Assembly: GCA_012862575.1 (NCBI GenBank)
Contig: BLSF01000116.1
Coordinates: 1-60,237, forward strand
DNA: 60,237 nucleotides
DNA from: Parietichytrium sp. I65-24A
Lineage: Eukaryota; Sar; Bigyra; Thraustochytrida; Thraustochytriidae
Reading direction: 5' to 3'
Part shown: in pieces, positions 42,104 through 51,208 of the stretch
Position numbering within the stretch: the first letter of the stretch is position 1
Layout of the letters: every line of letters starts with the position of its first letter
Translations under genes and position numbers: made by a program
Notes under the pieces: generated by a model
Told to the model about the DNA's origin: nothing
The model's input: the letters and a program-made list of their open reading frames with translations, nothing else
The model's database searches: none

Positions 42104-42866
42104 CAGCTTCCTTCCTTTCCCGGCACGCGTATGTGGCTTGACTATACATATGTACTTCTTATGAAGCATGTCCTATTATAAGCTATATCTGAAAAAGTGA
42201 AATGGTTAAGACCATGATTTCACGTAGTCTTATTCAACCATTGCAGTATCCGTGATTTGCTGTCCAAACGCTAATCTGTGTATAGCCTGTGGGAGTAACA
42301 TTGTGAATCTCGTTTTATTACATTTGTTGTCTATCTACGAGAAGGGACTCTTAGCCAAAATTGCAGGTTGCGAAATTGCATCAGACAATGTAAAAAGAAT
42401 AAACCCCTTCCCTCCCTTCCCTCCCCTCCCCTCCCCTCCCCTCCCCTCCCCNNNNNNNNNNNNNNNNNNNNNNNNNNNNNNNNNNNNNNNNNNNNNNNNN
42501 NNNNNNNNNNNNNNNNNNNNNNNNNNNNNNNNNNNNNNNNNNNNNNNNNNNNNNNNNNNNNNNNNNNNNNNNNNNNNNNNNNNNNNNNNNNNNNNNNNNN
42601 NNNNNNNNNNNNNNNNNNNNNNNNNNNNNNNNNNNNNNNNNNNNNNNNNNNNNNNNNNNNNNNNNNNNNNNNNNNNNNNNNNNNNNNNNNNNNNNNNNNN
42701 NNNNNNNNNNNNNNNNNCCAACCCCCAACCCCAAACCCCTGTTACCGTTAATTGTAAAAACTGTTAGTTGACATTAAACGTTCATGGTACATAACTAGTC
42801 TAGTATTCTTCACATTGCAGGGCTCAATGAACAAGGAATCGTTCTCGAATGGTTCGTTCGTTCATG
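42104..42866 (+). repeat. G-rich ~0.5-kb repeat, copy R4, interrupted by a gap
   Basis: This direct neighbour of R3 has its C-run block (CCCCTCCCCTCCCC) running into 266 Ns, so its true length is unknown. The flanks on both sides match the other copies. Confidence 0.85.
42452..42717. other. Assembly gap (266 N)
   Basis: The unresolved bases lie inside the C-rich tract of repeat R4, where sequencing and assembly are expected to fail. Confidence 0.99.
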
Positions 42867-42988
42867 GTTGAGCATTAGAATTAGAATTAGAGTTAGAGAG
42901 TGCGAATCTCTAGGTGTGAAGCGGCAACGGGAAATGGATTTTTCGAATTTTCGAAGTTTTCGATCATTGGCTCATGTGATTCATCCCC

Positions 42989-43872
42989 TTATGAGAACAT
43001 AATCAGGAAGAATGCCGCGGAGCCCATGCCAGTGGACACGAGGTACACCGTGTCCGCAGAGGTGATGTAGACCTCTTGTTCCCCGGCGAACCCAATGATC
43101 ATCATAATGGCGCTCGCGATGACGGAGAGAGGAATGACTGCCCTGCGGACGTTGCGCTCCAGCGACCCGAGTCTTTTTCGTTTGCATGCATTTTTGGGAG
43201 CCTCTATTCGGTCTGAGCAGTCCATGTCAGAAAGGCAGTACTTGCCGTGATACTCCTTCGGCACATTTGGGTTCTTAGCATCACATTTCTTCACACGTGA
43301 GCGAGCAAAGTATTGCAGGAGGAACGTCACTACCGCGAAAGACAACAGGAGGACAGCCCATGCCTGGATTGCTTTCGGCCCAAAGAAAGGAATCGTGTAT
43401 TGGTATCCCATACCTGCGAACAGGTTTATGCTTAACATCATTCCAATTGCAAGCGATGTGACGCAAGAATACATCATGTCACTTAAGTTGAAATATTCGC
43501 GCCTTTTTCCACAGCGAGTCAGAAAACGAACTTTAACCAAAGCTCAAAGCTCAAAGCTCAAAGCCCAACTCACCTGCTCGTGATAATGGCGTCCTTGATC
43601 GGGTCCTGTTTCCCCTCGGTCATCACAGGGAGCACACTCAAGCTATCTCCAAGCGAGCCCATGGCCGCATTGGCCATCATCCGCCGGCGCTGCACATGAA
43701 AGCGATTGTTGACGTCATATACCGGGTCATTGTCAGAAGCAACTTCACCTGAGGACTTTAAGCCGCTCATTGTATTTTTCAACGGCGTCTGGCCACCGGT
43801 TTCTCCATACGTCTCTCCAACGTCGCGAGCGTTGACCGCGCGACCTCCGTTTGACTCATGGCCGGAATTCAT
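42989..43872 (-). CDS. Spliced four-helix membrane protein, 270 aa
   Basis: Exon 1 (43872-43574) starts MNSGHESNGG and ends at a CAG|GTGAGT donor. Exon 2 (43502-42989) follows an AAAAAG acceptor. The 71-nt intron is phase 2 and contains a CTGAC branch-like site. The spliced product has four hydrophobic helices (SCVTSLAIGMMLSINLFAG, AWAVLLLSFAVVTFLLQYF, VIPLSVIASAIMMIIGFAG and YLVSTGMGSAAFFLIMF). Between helices two and three is a segment with four cysteines (about CDAKNP to NACKRKR). No family is recognised. A virion membrane role is likely from context. A longer upstream frame exists but would begin beyond the promoter shared with the 44053 gene. Confidence 0.7.
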
Positions 43873-44052
43873 TGTAGAAAAAGGTGGATAGACGAGGGCC
43901 TTTTTTTTCTTCTTTTTCTTTTTTTTCTTACTCCCAATCAACGAGTATGGCGGAGCAGAGCACTTGGCAACTTTGCACAGAAAAAAGGGGGAGAAGAGAA
44001 GGAGAGAGAGAGAGAGAGAGAGAAAGAGACTGAGCGAAGGTGTATCAGCGAA
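43873..44052. promoter_or_regulatory. Divergent promoter with poly-T and GA-repeat tracts
   Basis: The gap between the divergent genes holds a T-run cluster (about 43898-43928) and a GA dinucleotide run (about 44000-44022). Confidence 0.5.
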
Positions 44053-44934
44053 ATGTACTCTGGTGCGATCCAGACGTCCGTGCCGACAGACCCGCTTGCT
44101 GCAAGGTATGCGATTGGCACGGATGAGTTCCGTTCGAGTCTCGCGGCCATGAACCCGGAGACTGAGCTCGCCGCGATGTACATTCCCGAAGACGCTGACC
44201 CTGCTGTCAGCGGAGCAAGACCGGGGGCCAAGGCTTTCGGAAACGTGCGAGCGAGCCGAGATGCCAGGATGCGCATTAACCAAGACACGTACGACAACCT
44301 CCGCTCGGGGTTTGGCAAGTCAGTGACGGAAGGCTATCTTCAAGCTCACCAGGTCAACCCTGTCTACCGTCTGGCGCACGACGACGCTACGTTCAACGGA
44401 AATTACATGAACTGGTTCTTCGGAGCCCCACTCGCGAGCGACCCAGCCTTGCAAAACGAATATTACTTGAACCAGGCTGCGGCTCACGCGATGCAACAAT
44501 GGGATGCGCTCGCGCGACTGCATCCCGTCGAGATGAATAACATGGGCCCCGAGGAGATCGCAGAGTTCTACAACAAGTACTCGCGATCAGGCGCCGAAGT
44601 CAAGGACCAGATGCTTGACGTTCTCCGCATGCAACGCGATGGAAGCTTAGATGATGCGACCATCGCTCTGCGAAGTATGCCGGTGTCATACGAAGCCACG
44701 AACTGCATGTACTACTACAAGCCGCGCGGGGAGAATGGTCTGCCATTGAACTTCCACAACATCTGGGGAAAGAACGGAGACATCATGCCGCAGGGAAGGC
44801 CAGCCACAGGTGATTCGCTCTTGTCGACGCATCCGGGTGCGCCGCTGCCACCGTCGCTTGCGCGGGGAGGTTCCCCATATGTCCCATACTCAAGTAGGGA
44901 TCAGCAAGGCATTGACATGCTTTTGTTTCAGTGA
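44053..44934 (+). CDS. Hypothetical protein, 293 aa
   Basis: Unrecognised soluble protein. The frame opens further upstream, but the first residues there come from the GA repeat and poly-T DNA, so the ATG at 44053 (MYSGAIQTSV) is preferred. The middle is helical and rich in Asn, Tyr and Met (YNKYSRSGAEVKDQMLDVLR), and the C-terminus is Pro/Gly-rich. No membrane helix is seen. Composition fits a virion structural protein, which is only an inference. Confidence 0.65.
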   Translation: MYSGAIQTSVPTDPLAARYAIGTDEFRSSLAAMNPETELAAMYIPEDADPAVSGARPGAKAFGNVRASRDARMRINQDTYDNLRSGFGKSVTEGYLQAHQVNPVYRLAHDDATFNGNYMNWFFGAPLASDPALQNEYYLNQAAAHAMQQWDALARLHPVEMNNMGPEEIAEFYNKYSRSGAEVKDQMLDVLRMQRDGSLDDATIALRSMPVSYEATNCMYYYKPRGENGLPLNFHNIWGKNGDIMPQGRPATGDSLLSTHPGAPLPPSLARGGSPYVPYSSRDQQGIDMLLFQ

Positions 44935-45068
44935 CCCCGCTACGCTCTCAAGCCCTTTTTTTCCGCCTCAACTTTGATGAACCAGGAGGGAGGGGGACAG
45001 GGGGCACGATTAATTGAAGGCGATTGGCAACTGCAGACTGCAGACTGCAGACGGCAAGTGGGAGAAGA

Positions 45069-45389
45069 ATGGCAGGAACAGGAACGGGGGAGCACATGAT
45101 CCCCAAAGTGGTGCTGTCGAAGGTGAATAAACTTTTGGTTCAGTTTGCTCTCGGCGTCTGCTTCATCGTGCTATTCATGGCCGCGCAATCCACAGTGCAA
45201 GACACAAAGGAATCCGCCGCTTATTTTAGCTCGGAGTACCACGCCAGCGGCGTGTCCAAGGTCTCGGCCGAGCGGATCCCGTTTGTTTACCATCTCTTGG
45301 CGTTCTGCTTTCTCGTCATCCCTGGTCCGTTCATTTTTCTAGAACTCAAGAGGTCCATGAGGCTTGACGTTGCCTTAATTAGCCATTGA
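45069..45389 (+). CDS. Small two-helix membrane protein, 106 aa
   Basis: The ATG at 45069 gives MAGTGTGEHM. Two hydrophobic helices lie at about residues 23-41 and 74-92, separated by a polar loop of about 30 residues. No cysteine pair or family signature is seen. Several small proteins of this layout occur in the window and may be inner-membrane virion components. Confidence 0.6.
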   Translation: MAGTGTGEHMIPKVVLSKVNKLLVQFALGVCFIVLFMAAQSTVQDTKESAAYFSSEYHASGVSKVSAERIPFVYHLLAFCFLVIPGPFIFLELKRSMRLDVALISH

Positions 45390-45566
45390 ATTTTTAATGT
45401 TAAGCAAGAACTCAAACTTCCACCTTCCATCTTCAAACTTCAAACCTCCAATTCTTTGTCACAACTATACTAGAATACTTTGTTGTTACGAACAAGTAAA
45501 TTTATCTCAGCGCGGTTCACAATGGATGGAGGATGAAGAGTTAGAAACATTAAACCGAACGGAGAA

Positions 45567-45628
45567 CGAGTGGAAGAGTGGAAGAGTGGAAGAGTCGAGG
45601 AGTCAAAGAGTCGAAGAGTGGAAGAGGA
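45567..45628. repeat. Short purine-rich tandem repeat
   Basis: Units of about 9 bases (AGAGTGGAA, AGAGTCGAG) are repeated just upstream of the glycosyltransferase start at 45636. Confidence 0.8.
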
Positions 45629-45635
45629 ACTCTAG

Positions 45636-46553
45636 ATGGGTCGAGATGCTGCGTCAGCTGTGGTCCGGGCACATGCGTACGGTGCGATGCCCCGAACCAT
45701 ATGGGCCTTCTGGCACGGCGAACAAAACCCATTGGTGGAAAGCTGCATCCAGTCTTGGAAGAATCACATGCCGAGCGGATGCGAGATCCGCTTGCTCGAC
45801 AAGCAAAACTACAAGAACTATCTTGACCCGACGGAGCTTCCCAGAAACATTGAAACGCTGGACGGTATCCAACGCATGGCCGACTGCATCAGGCTCGCAC
45901 TGCTCTTTAAGTACGGTGGCATTTGGCTCGACGCGAGCATCATGCTGAACCGGCGTATGAGCGACTGGCTTTTCGAGCCAATGGACATGCCAGCATCTCG
46001 CAAGGACTTTGCTGGTTTCTTCATGAGGCAATACTCGGACATCAATAGCGACACTGTGGTGGAAGTATGGTTCATGGCCTCGCGACCTGGCAGCATTGTG
46101 ATCAAAAAGTGGAAAGACCTTTTCTTTTACAATGTGGAAAAGTATGTGAGCGAGCGAGAGAACATGTTGAAAAACTCCGAGGTGCTCCTGCTGACGAATA
46201 GAGAAAAGATGGGAGCTCCAGAGTACCTCCTTATGAATATGTGCCTCATGCACCTTCGCCAGTTCGACCCTGAGATCCAGGCTTTTTTTGAGGGTGGCAA
46301 GGCGCTCCTCTTTTGTGCGGAAGAATCTGCGTTTTATATTCAGAACCAGACCGCGTTCAACACGGCCAAGTTCTTGGAGCTTACGAAGGATAAACTCCTC
46401 GAATACGAAAGAGCGCGTTTCAATGGCGAACCGATCTACTTCATGAAATTGACAGGGGCCATGCGAGATGCGATAGCGGGTAAGGTCTTGCCCTCTGAGA
46501 GCGCGGTGAAACTAGTGTTCGATCGCGGACTTGCCAAATTCTCTAATAGCTAG
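45636..46553 (+). CDS. Capsular-polysaccharide-type glycosyltransferase, 305 aa
   Basis: The protein matches the Caps_synth/GT32-like family: PRTIWAFWHGEQNPLVESCI (about 19-38), SWKNHM, EIRLLDKQNY and ADCIRLALLFKYGGIWLDAS (about 81-100). The last part is the DxD-type nucleotide-sugar site with the usual YGGIWLD signature. There is no membrane helix, so it is probably cytosolic or nuclear. With the GT25-like gene at 559 it suggests that the virus glycosylates its own virion proteins. The ATG at 45636 fits the domain start. Donor and acceptor cannot be told. Confidence 0.8.
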   Translation: MGRDAASAVVRAHAYGAMPRTIWAFWHGEQNPLVESCIQSWKNHMPSGCEIRLLDKQNYKNYLDPTELPRNIETLDGIQRMADCIRLALLFKYGGIWLDASIMLNRRMSDWLFEPMDMPASRKDFAGFFMRQYSDINSDTVVEVWFMASRPGSIVIKKWKDLFFYNVEKYVSERENMLKNSEVLLLTNREKMGAPEYLLMNMCLMHLRQFDPEIQAFFEGGKALLFCAEESAFYIQNQTAFNTAKFLELTKDKLLEYERARFNGEPIYFMKLTGAMRDAIAGKVLPSESAVKLVFDRGLAKFSNS

Positions 46554-46576
46554 GCTAGATGTATAATAAATTTAGG

Positions 46577-48150
46577 TCACCCTTGCCCGCAGTAGTCTTC
46601 AGTGAGCCGCAGGCCACAAAAAACTTTGCCGGAAGCTTTGTACTCGGCACAGTTGAACACGCCAATCTTCTCGCCGATGAACAACAGGTAAGAATGAAGG
46701 AGTCTGAAGAACGGCCCGTGCGAGTCCTCTCCGTCTGTTTGTCGACACGCGGTGACGCATTGACGCATTGACGCATTGTTAAAGTAGACACGAAGTAGCC
46801 AGTAAAGTGAGCCATGTACTATTCTCGTTTTTGGTATTGGTTTTCGAAGTTTGTCAGTTCAGTCAACTTACCTTCGCGGAATTCAAAGTCGGCAGAATGT
46901 GCAAGCTCGTGCAGATGAACCCTCACCAGCGTATTTTGAGAGTTGAACTCCTTAGGCTCCCTCTTGCTTCTTAGACAGTGTTGTATTAGCTGGCCCTTCT
47001 CCACGTTGACACCGACGGTTGTGTCCGAGGGACAGTGGTACTCTTCCAGACGCATGCCTTTCCCGAAATGTTTGTCGACAAGAGTTTGCATGTTCATCGT
47101 GATGTCTTGACCGTTGTGGACGATACTCCCTCGGGATAATTGGCGCGAGATTACATCGATTACGCGCTGGCCTGCGTGTTGAACCTCAGCGAGCATATTC
47201 GCCGCACGGAGCTTGTCCTCGAGGTCGCGGGCAACGCCGTACGTCCTTCCATCACTTTCACTAGTGACGCCGACTGTCGGCATCCTCTCCGGGTCGCTCG
47301 TGACAGCGCTCTTGCCTGAATTCTTTTCGACAGGAGTCGCCAATGCAGTGTCAAAGGTGAGTGAACCATTGGAAGAACTCGACGAGCCTGAGAAGCCTGA
47401 AAATCCCAAAGATCCGGACAAGTCAGGGTCGAGTTCTTGCACCAGCACGTCGCGGGCATGGCATGTAAACCCCGCCCGGCTTGAGCTTAGGCGTGGGTTT
47501 TCGGGTGGATATGAATAAGAGGAAGAACTACCGTCTGCCCCGGGCAGTGTTGCGCTCTGTACCGCCCCAGTTGCTATACATAATGGGACGATGTCTTTGC
47601 AGTCGCTCTGGGTCTGGGTCTTGGTGTCAGTTTGGCTGTTGGAATCCACAGGGCCCTGATGAATCTTGCTCACCATGTTTCGAATCCTCTCATCGACAGA
47701 GTTCTTGACAATGCGCAGCTTGGCTTTTGCGTATTCTTTCGAAGCCTTGAGCTCTTCCATGGCGACTTTGTTCGTGTACCGAATCAATTCGTCAACGGGT
47801 ACATCAGCGTCAATGGATTTATATTTCACGCTGGGGTTGGCCGTGTTGGTCTGGGCGGATCGAAGAAAAGCGTCAGAATTTTCTTGCCGTGATGCTTCCC
47901 GCAAAGAATTAGCCTTTGCAAAGTAGACAAAGGACCCCACGACTGCGCTTGCACATGCCAATATGAAGACGTTTGACATGATGGTTGCGCGACGCGACCG
48001 ATCACTCCGCAATTCTTCTTCGACCTCTTCTGACACCTCCCCCTGAAGCAAATCATCGTCATGAACATCAAGGTTTCGATAACGAGATCTCATCGCACGG
48101 TATCTCTTTTTATCAAGTACGTTTTTTTTTCTGTATCGTGTGTTTGACAC
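46577..48150 (-). CDS. Membrane-anchored zinc metallopeptidase, 478 aa, two exons
   Basis: Exon 1 (48150-46872) and exon 2 (46734-46577) join in phase across a 137-nt GTAAGT...CAG intron. Exon 1 ends just after a HELAH zinc-binding motif (residues 414-418). Exon 2 supplies HGPFF (432-436), and the spacing HExxH...HG matches SprT/WLM-like peptidases, in which the third ligand lies downstream. Without splicing the third histidine is lost. A single membrane helix at about 58-78 follows a basic N-terminus; the long middle is Ser-rich and variable. It may process virion proteins or act on DNA-protein crosslinks; the substrate is unknown. Confidence 0.75.
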
Positions 48151-48234
48151 AATAGACCTCTACGGAACCCTCTACTGCGCCCGTGAAGGTATGCATAGAA
48201 AGATTTTTCATTCCTTTCAAGTTAACGTGCCGCC

Positions 48235-48840
48235 ATGAGTGCATCTCCATCCGTGCTCACCAACTTCTGGGGGCCATCGGCATGGAGGTTCATACATTCA
48301 ATCGCGTACACGAGCCTCGTCGAAGCGCGCTCCGATGAAGAGAGAGAAAACACACAAAACGCTCTTGAGAGTTTCTTCGCGTCTCTCAAATATCTTTTGC
48401 CATGCCCGGGTTGCAGAGACCATTTCAAAGCGTACATTGAGAAGAATCCAGTCAATACATCTTCACGAGAGAATCTCATCGAATGGGTCTATAATCTTCA
48501 TTCAGACGTCAACAAGAGAAACGGCCAAAAAAATCCAACGCGAAAGCAGGTTGATGATTGGTACACGAAATTCAAACCTGGCGATAAACTTCACCAGCGT
48601 TACCATGAAGCCAAGTCAGACGAAGAAAAGCAAGCTATCTTAGGAGACCCATTCAACGGCGAACTAGAAAAGCATGTCTTGAAGGGTTCCTCCTCCCCTT
48701 CCGAGTCTATGGAAGGCAGCATTCATGTTGCAAACTACGGCGACAAGCTGGAGCAAGCATTACGTTTTACAGTGATCGTCCTCTTAATCATCGTTGTTGT
48801 ACTCACGATTCTGAAAACTTTACGTAGCAAATCAAACTAA
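48235..48840 (+). CDS. Erv1/ALR-type thiol oxidase
   Basis: This 201-residue FAD-dependent sulphhydryl oxidase should form disulphides in viral membrane proteins. It has the family opening FWGPSAWRFIHSIAYT, the redox CPGC pair (about residues 57-60) and the FAD-site segment WVYNLHSDVNKRNGQK (about 84-99, equivalent to HNxVNxxxxK with a Ser substitution). A C-terminal membrane helix (about 177-196) anchors it. Cys-rich membrane proteins such as the one at 35640-38449 are likely clients. The ATG at 48235 is the first. Confidence 0.88.
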   Translation: MSASPSVLTNFWGPSAWRFIHSIAYTSLVEARSDEERENTQNALESFFASLKYLLPCPGCRDHFKAYIEKNPVNTSSRENLIEWVYNLHSDVNKRNGQKNPTRKQVDDWYTKFKPGDKLHQRYHEAKSDEEKQAILGDPFNGELEKHVLKGSSSPSESMEGSIHVANYGDKLEQALRFTVIVLLIIVVVLTILKTLRSKSN

Positions 48841-49572
48841 AACCCCAAAATGTTGAAAATTATGAAACCTTCAAAATCTGAAAACCTATTGCCATGAAAA
48901 CTTCAAATCTCAAACCTAAAACCTTCAAAATTTAAAACTTCACTTCAGCCTGACATTTTACTAACATAGAACATGGAACGAAACTACGAAAACCTCAAAA
49001 GCTAAAAACTTCAAAACTTGAAAATTTTGAAACTTCTAACATAACTTAGCCTAATCGCTGACAATCTCTTTTACGTGTCCTGACAATCCTTTTTCTTGCT
49101 GACAGTTTGACTCTTCTTATTTTACAATCATAGAGAATACACGAAGAATAATCTAACCTAACTAAACCTAACCCGATACAACCTAGTTTACCCTGACCCA
49201 TTAAAACCTAACTGAATCCAACCTAACCTACCCTAGTTCACCCTGACCCAAAACAACCTAACTGAATCTGACTTATCCTACCCTAGTTTACCCTAACCCA
49301 CTACAACCTAACTGATTCTAACGGTGACTACTATGCAATTTCCCAAGTAACTTGGACTAGCACACTCGCCGGGGTCATAGTCGGCAAATTAAACTTTGAG
49401 TTCACACATATTATATACCATTTGTCATAACCGAATGTAACCCACACTTTAACCTTTCATTGTTGGACATCAGGAGTTACACTTCTCGGCTCATTTGCCC
49501 AAGTGAAACTGTGACTACTATGGAGTGCGCTGGTATATTCAAACACACAGTAGTTAGTAAATGAAACACCTC
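48841..49572. other. Intergenic region with AAACTT-rich and CCTAACC repeats
   Basis: No gene is supported. The first about 200 bases contain many imperfect AAAACTTCAAAA-type units. A 50-base tandem repeat follows (listed separately). The rest is A/T-rich up to the TnpB gene. Confidence 0.6.
49151..49320. repeat. 50-bp tandem repeat with CCTAACC-like motifs, about 3 units
   Basis: Each unit reads roughly ACCTAACTGAATCCAACC then TACCCTAGTTYACCCTGACCC. Short CCTAACC runs also occur between other genes in the window. Confidence 0.85.
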
Positions 49573-50361
49573 CTAACACCGTGTATAGTGCATCTCGTCC
49601 TTATCGGACGAGCGGCCCAACCGGGCAGAAGCGCCAGAGGCGCTTGATGAGAGAATTTCTCCACTTGGAGTGACACCGAGTCGTTGCATAAACCGAAGCA
49701 TGATATTGCGGGCACCGTTCACATCCCTCGGAATACTGAAGGTTTTACATGATGGGCAATGGAACTCTCTGGATCTCCCTAGATCACGGTGCAAGAACCC
49801 GCAGCCACCACATGTCATGGAAGTGTAGGCCTCGTCCGTGATGATCAGAGTGCACCCGGGCGTTGCCTTTGCCTTGTTTATTAGCATTTGGCGAAACCCG
49901 TAATGTCTCCAAGTAAGCATCGTGCGGACGTCGCGATTGCTTATGTTTCGCGAAGCCCGCTTGGATATCTTGCTCGCCTGAAATTCGGGAAGGATGATGA
50001 CTTTGTACTTCCGAACCAGGAATGCGCATAGCATACGATGGAACTCGGTGACCTTGTTTTTCAGTCTCCATGCCATCTTTCGACACGCAGCACGTAGTCT
50101 CATGCGCTTCATCCGTAACCACGCTCGCTCCTTTCGATCATCAGCTGCGTCCATCAGCTTGGATGCGCAGTCTACGCGAGCTTTGAGAGCATCGGCATAG
50201 CGAAGTTGACGGAGTACATTCACCTTGTCGTTGTGACCCCACTCGGTCACAATGCCGCTATCATCGTAGCATGTCTGGAATGTGCAAAGCCCAGGATCAA
50301 GAGCCACAGTCCCTTCTGCAAGTGCGTCACTCTCGACCTTACCCCTGGACGTGTGTGCCAT
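49573..50361 (-). CDS. tnpB: TnpB/Fanzor2-like RNA-guided nuclease, N-terminally truncated
   Basis: The 262-residue frame covers the RuvC half of an IS607-type TnpB. Catalytic residues are all present: D22 in VALDPG, E126 in LPEFQ and D213 in PRDVNGARNI. The zinc finger has both CxxC pairs (184/187 and 202/205). Related full-length proteins are about 350-500 residues, so the N-terminal recognition part is missing. No start for it is found upstream, where a duplication lies. TnpB and its eukaryotic relatives cut DNA guided by an RNA made from the element end; this copy may be defective or spliced from an unseen exon. Two older remnants (5934, 7756) are relatives. Confidence 0.8.
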   Translation of the reverse strand: MAHTSRGKVESDALAEGTVALDPGLCTFQTCYDDSGIVTEWGHNDKVNVLRQLRYADALKARVDCASKLMDAADDRKERAWLRMKRMRLRAACRKMAWRLKNKVTEFHRMLCAFLVRKYKVIILPEFQASKISKRASRNISNRDVRTMLTWRHYGFRQMLINKAKATPGCTLIITDEAYTSMTCGGCGFLHRDLGRSREFHCPSCKTFSIPRDVNGARNIMLRFMQRLGVTPSGEILSSSASGASARLGRSSDKDEMHYTRC

Positions 50362-51208
50362 ATAGGGGAAGCCCGTACGAGTGCCACTAGGGCCTCCCGG
50401 GACTACAAGGCTTTAAACGATTCCTAACTAAGAAGGTGTTAAGAAAGAGGTAAGTGTTGCGGGGTCTTAGCAGTATGGTTTGGCTAACTTAATCGGTAGA
50501 GTGCCATCGGTAGGATCGATGGTAGAGTTATATAACTATTAATTCTGATAGCTTAATCGCTAGAAAACGCAAGTTCGAAGGTAGGCGTTGTGCGCAGCTG
50601 TTGGCTGTTTTTTTGTGATGAGTAATACGTATTTTTTCCTGAACTTTTGCCTGCTGGATAGCCTGGATCTACAGCTTTCGATCGGCACCATTTTCAAATG
50701 TCGACACGCATTGCATCACCTTCAAATCATCAAAAGCAATTGACCAAAACTCAAGCACATCGTTTGTTGATACTAAGTAATGAATAATCTGGACTACGAT
50801 ACTGAGCAACGACTAAGAGTATCTCCCTTCTTAGAGCAGACTAGTAGAACCCATTAAATAGGTTCGTTGTTATATCGTGATGAAGCATACGTATTTTTTC
50901 TTGAACGCTTGCCTGCTGGATAGCTTGGATCCACAGCTTTCGATCTGCACCATTGTCAAATGTCGGCGCGCATTGCATCACCTTCAAATCATCAAACGCA
51001 ATTNGCACACTCCATTTCAATCTCGGGCAAGGGCTCATACGCGGCTCGGATTCTGGCGATGCTATTGCGGCATCTGGTCACCTTACCACGCAGGGTATTC
51101 GTCCTCTCCCCAGCCGATCTCTTGTTTTCGACTTGTGATTGTAGGTCTGCGATCTCCGCCTCGAGAAGCGCAATGGCAGCCGCGTCACTCTCGCATATCC
51201 CGTCATGT
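50362..51208. other. Region between TnpB and the serine recombinase
   Basis: The stretch holds a tandem duplication of about 127 bases (50616-50742 and 50878-51004), an ambiguous base at 51004 and a charged minus-strand frame that overlaps the recombinase 3' end (about 50992-51350). That frame may be a leftover of the missing TnpB N-terminus, but it has no recognised motif. Confidence 0.5.
50616..51004. repeat. Tandem duplication (~127 bp) inside the IS607 element
   Basis: Sequences GTATTTTTTCYTGAAC through CACCTTCAAATCATCAAA occur twice in direct orientation, with about 135 bases between, at about 90 percent similarity by eye. Confidence 0.85.

Larger units (their letters stand above)
41415..42988. 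other. Intergenic region with two inverted G-rich repeat copies and a gap
   Basis: The region contains repeats R3 and R4, a CCTAACCTAACC tract at about 41572-41583 and the N gap. No gene is supported. Confidence 0.6.

Noticed and set aside
43873-44283. Upstream extension of the four-helix membrane protein frame
   Set aside because: It would translate poly-T and GA-repeat DNA and overlap the start of the divergent 44053 gene; the ATG at 43872 is better.
50470-50590. tRNA-like D-loop (GGTAGAGT) and T-loop (GTTCGAA) sequences
   Set aside because: The two parts are too far apart and no acceptor or anticodon stem can be paired; possibly a remnant at best.
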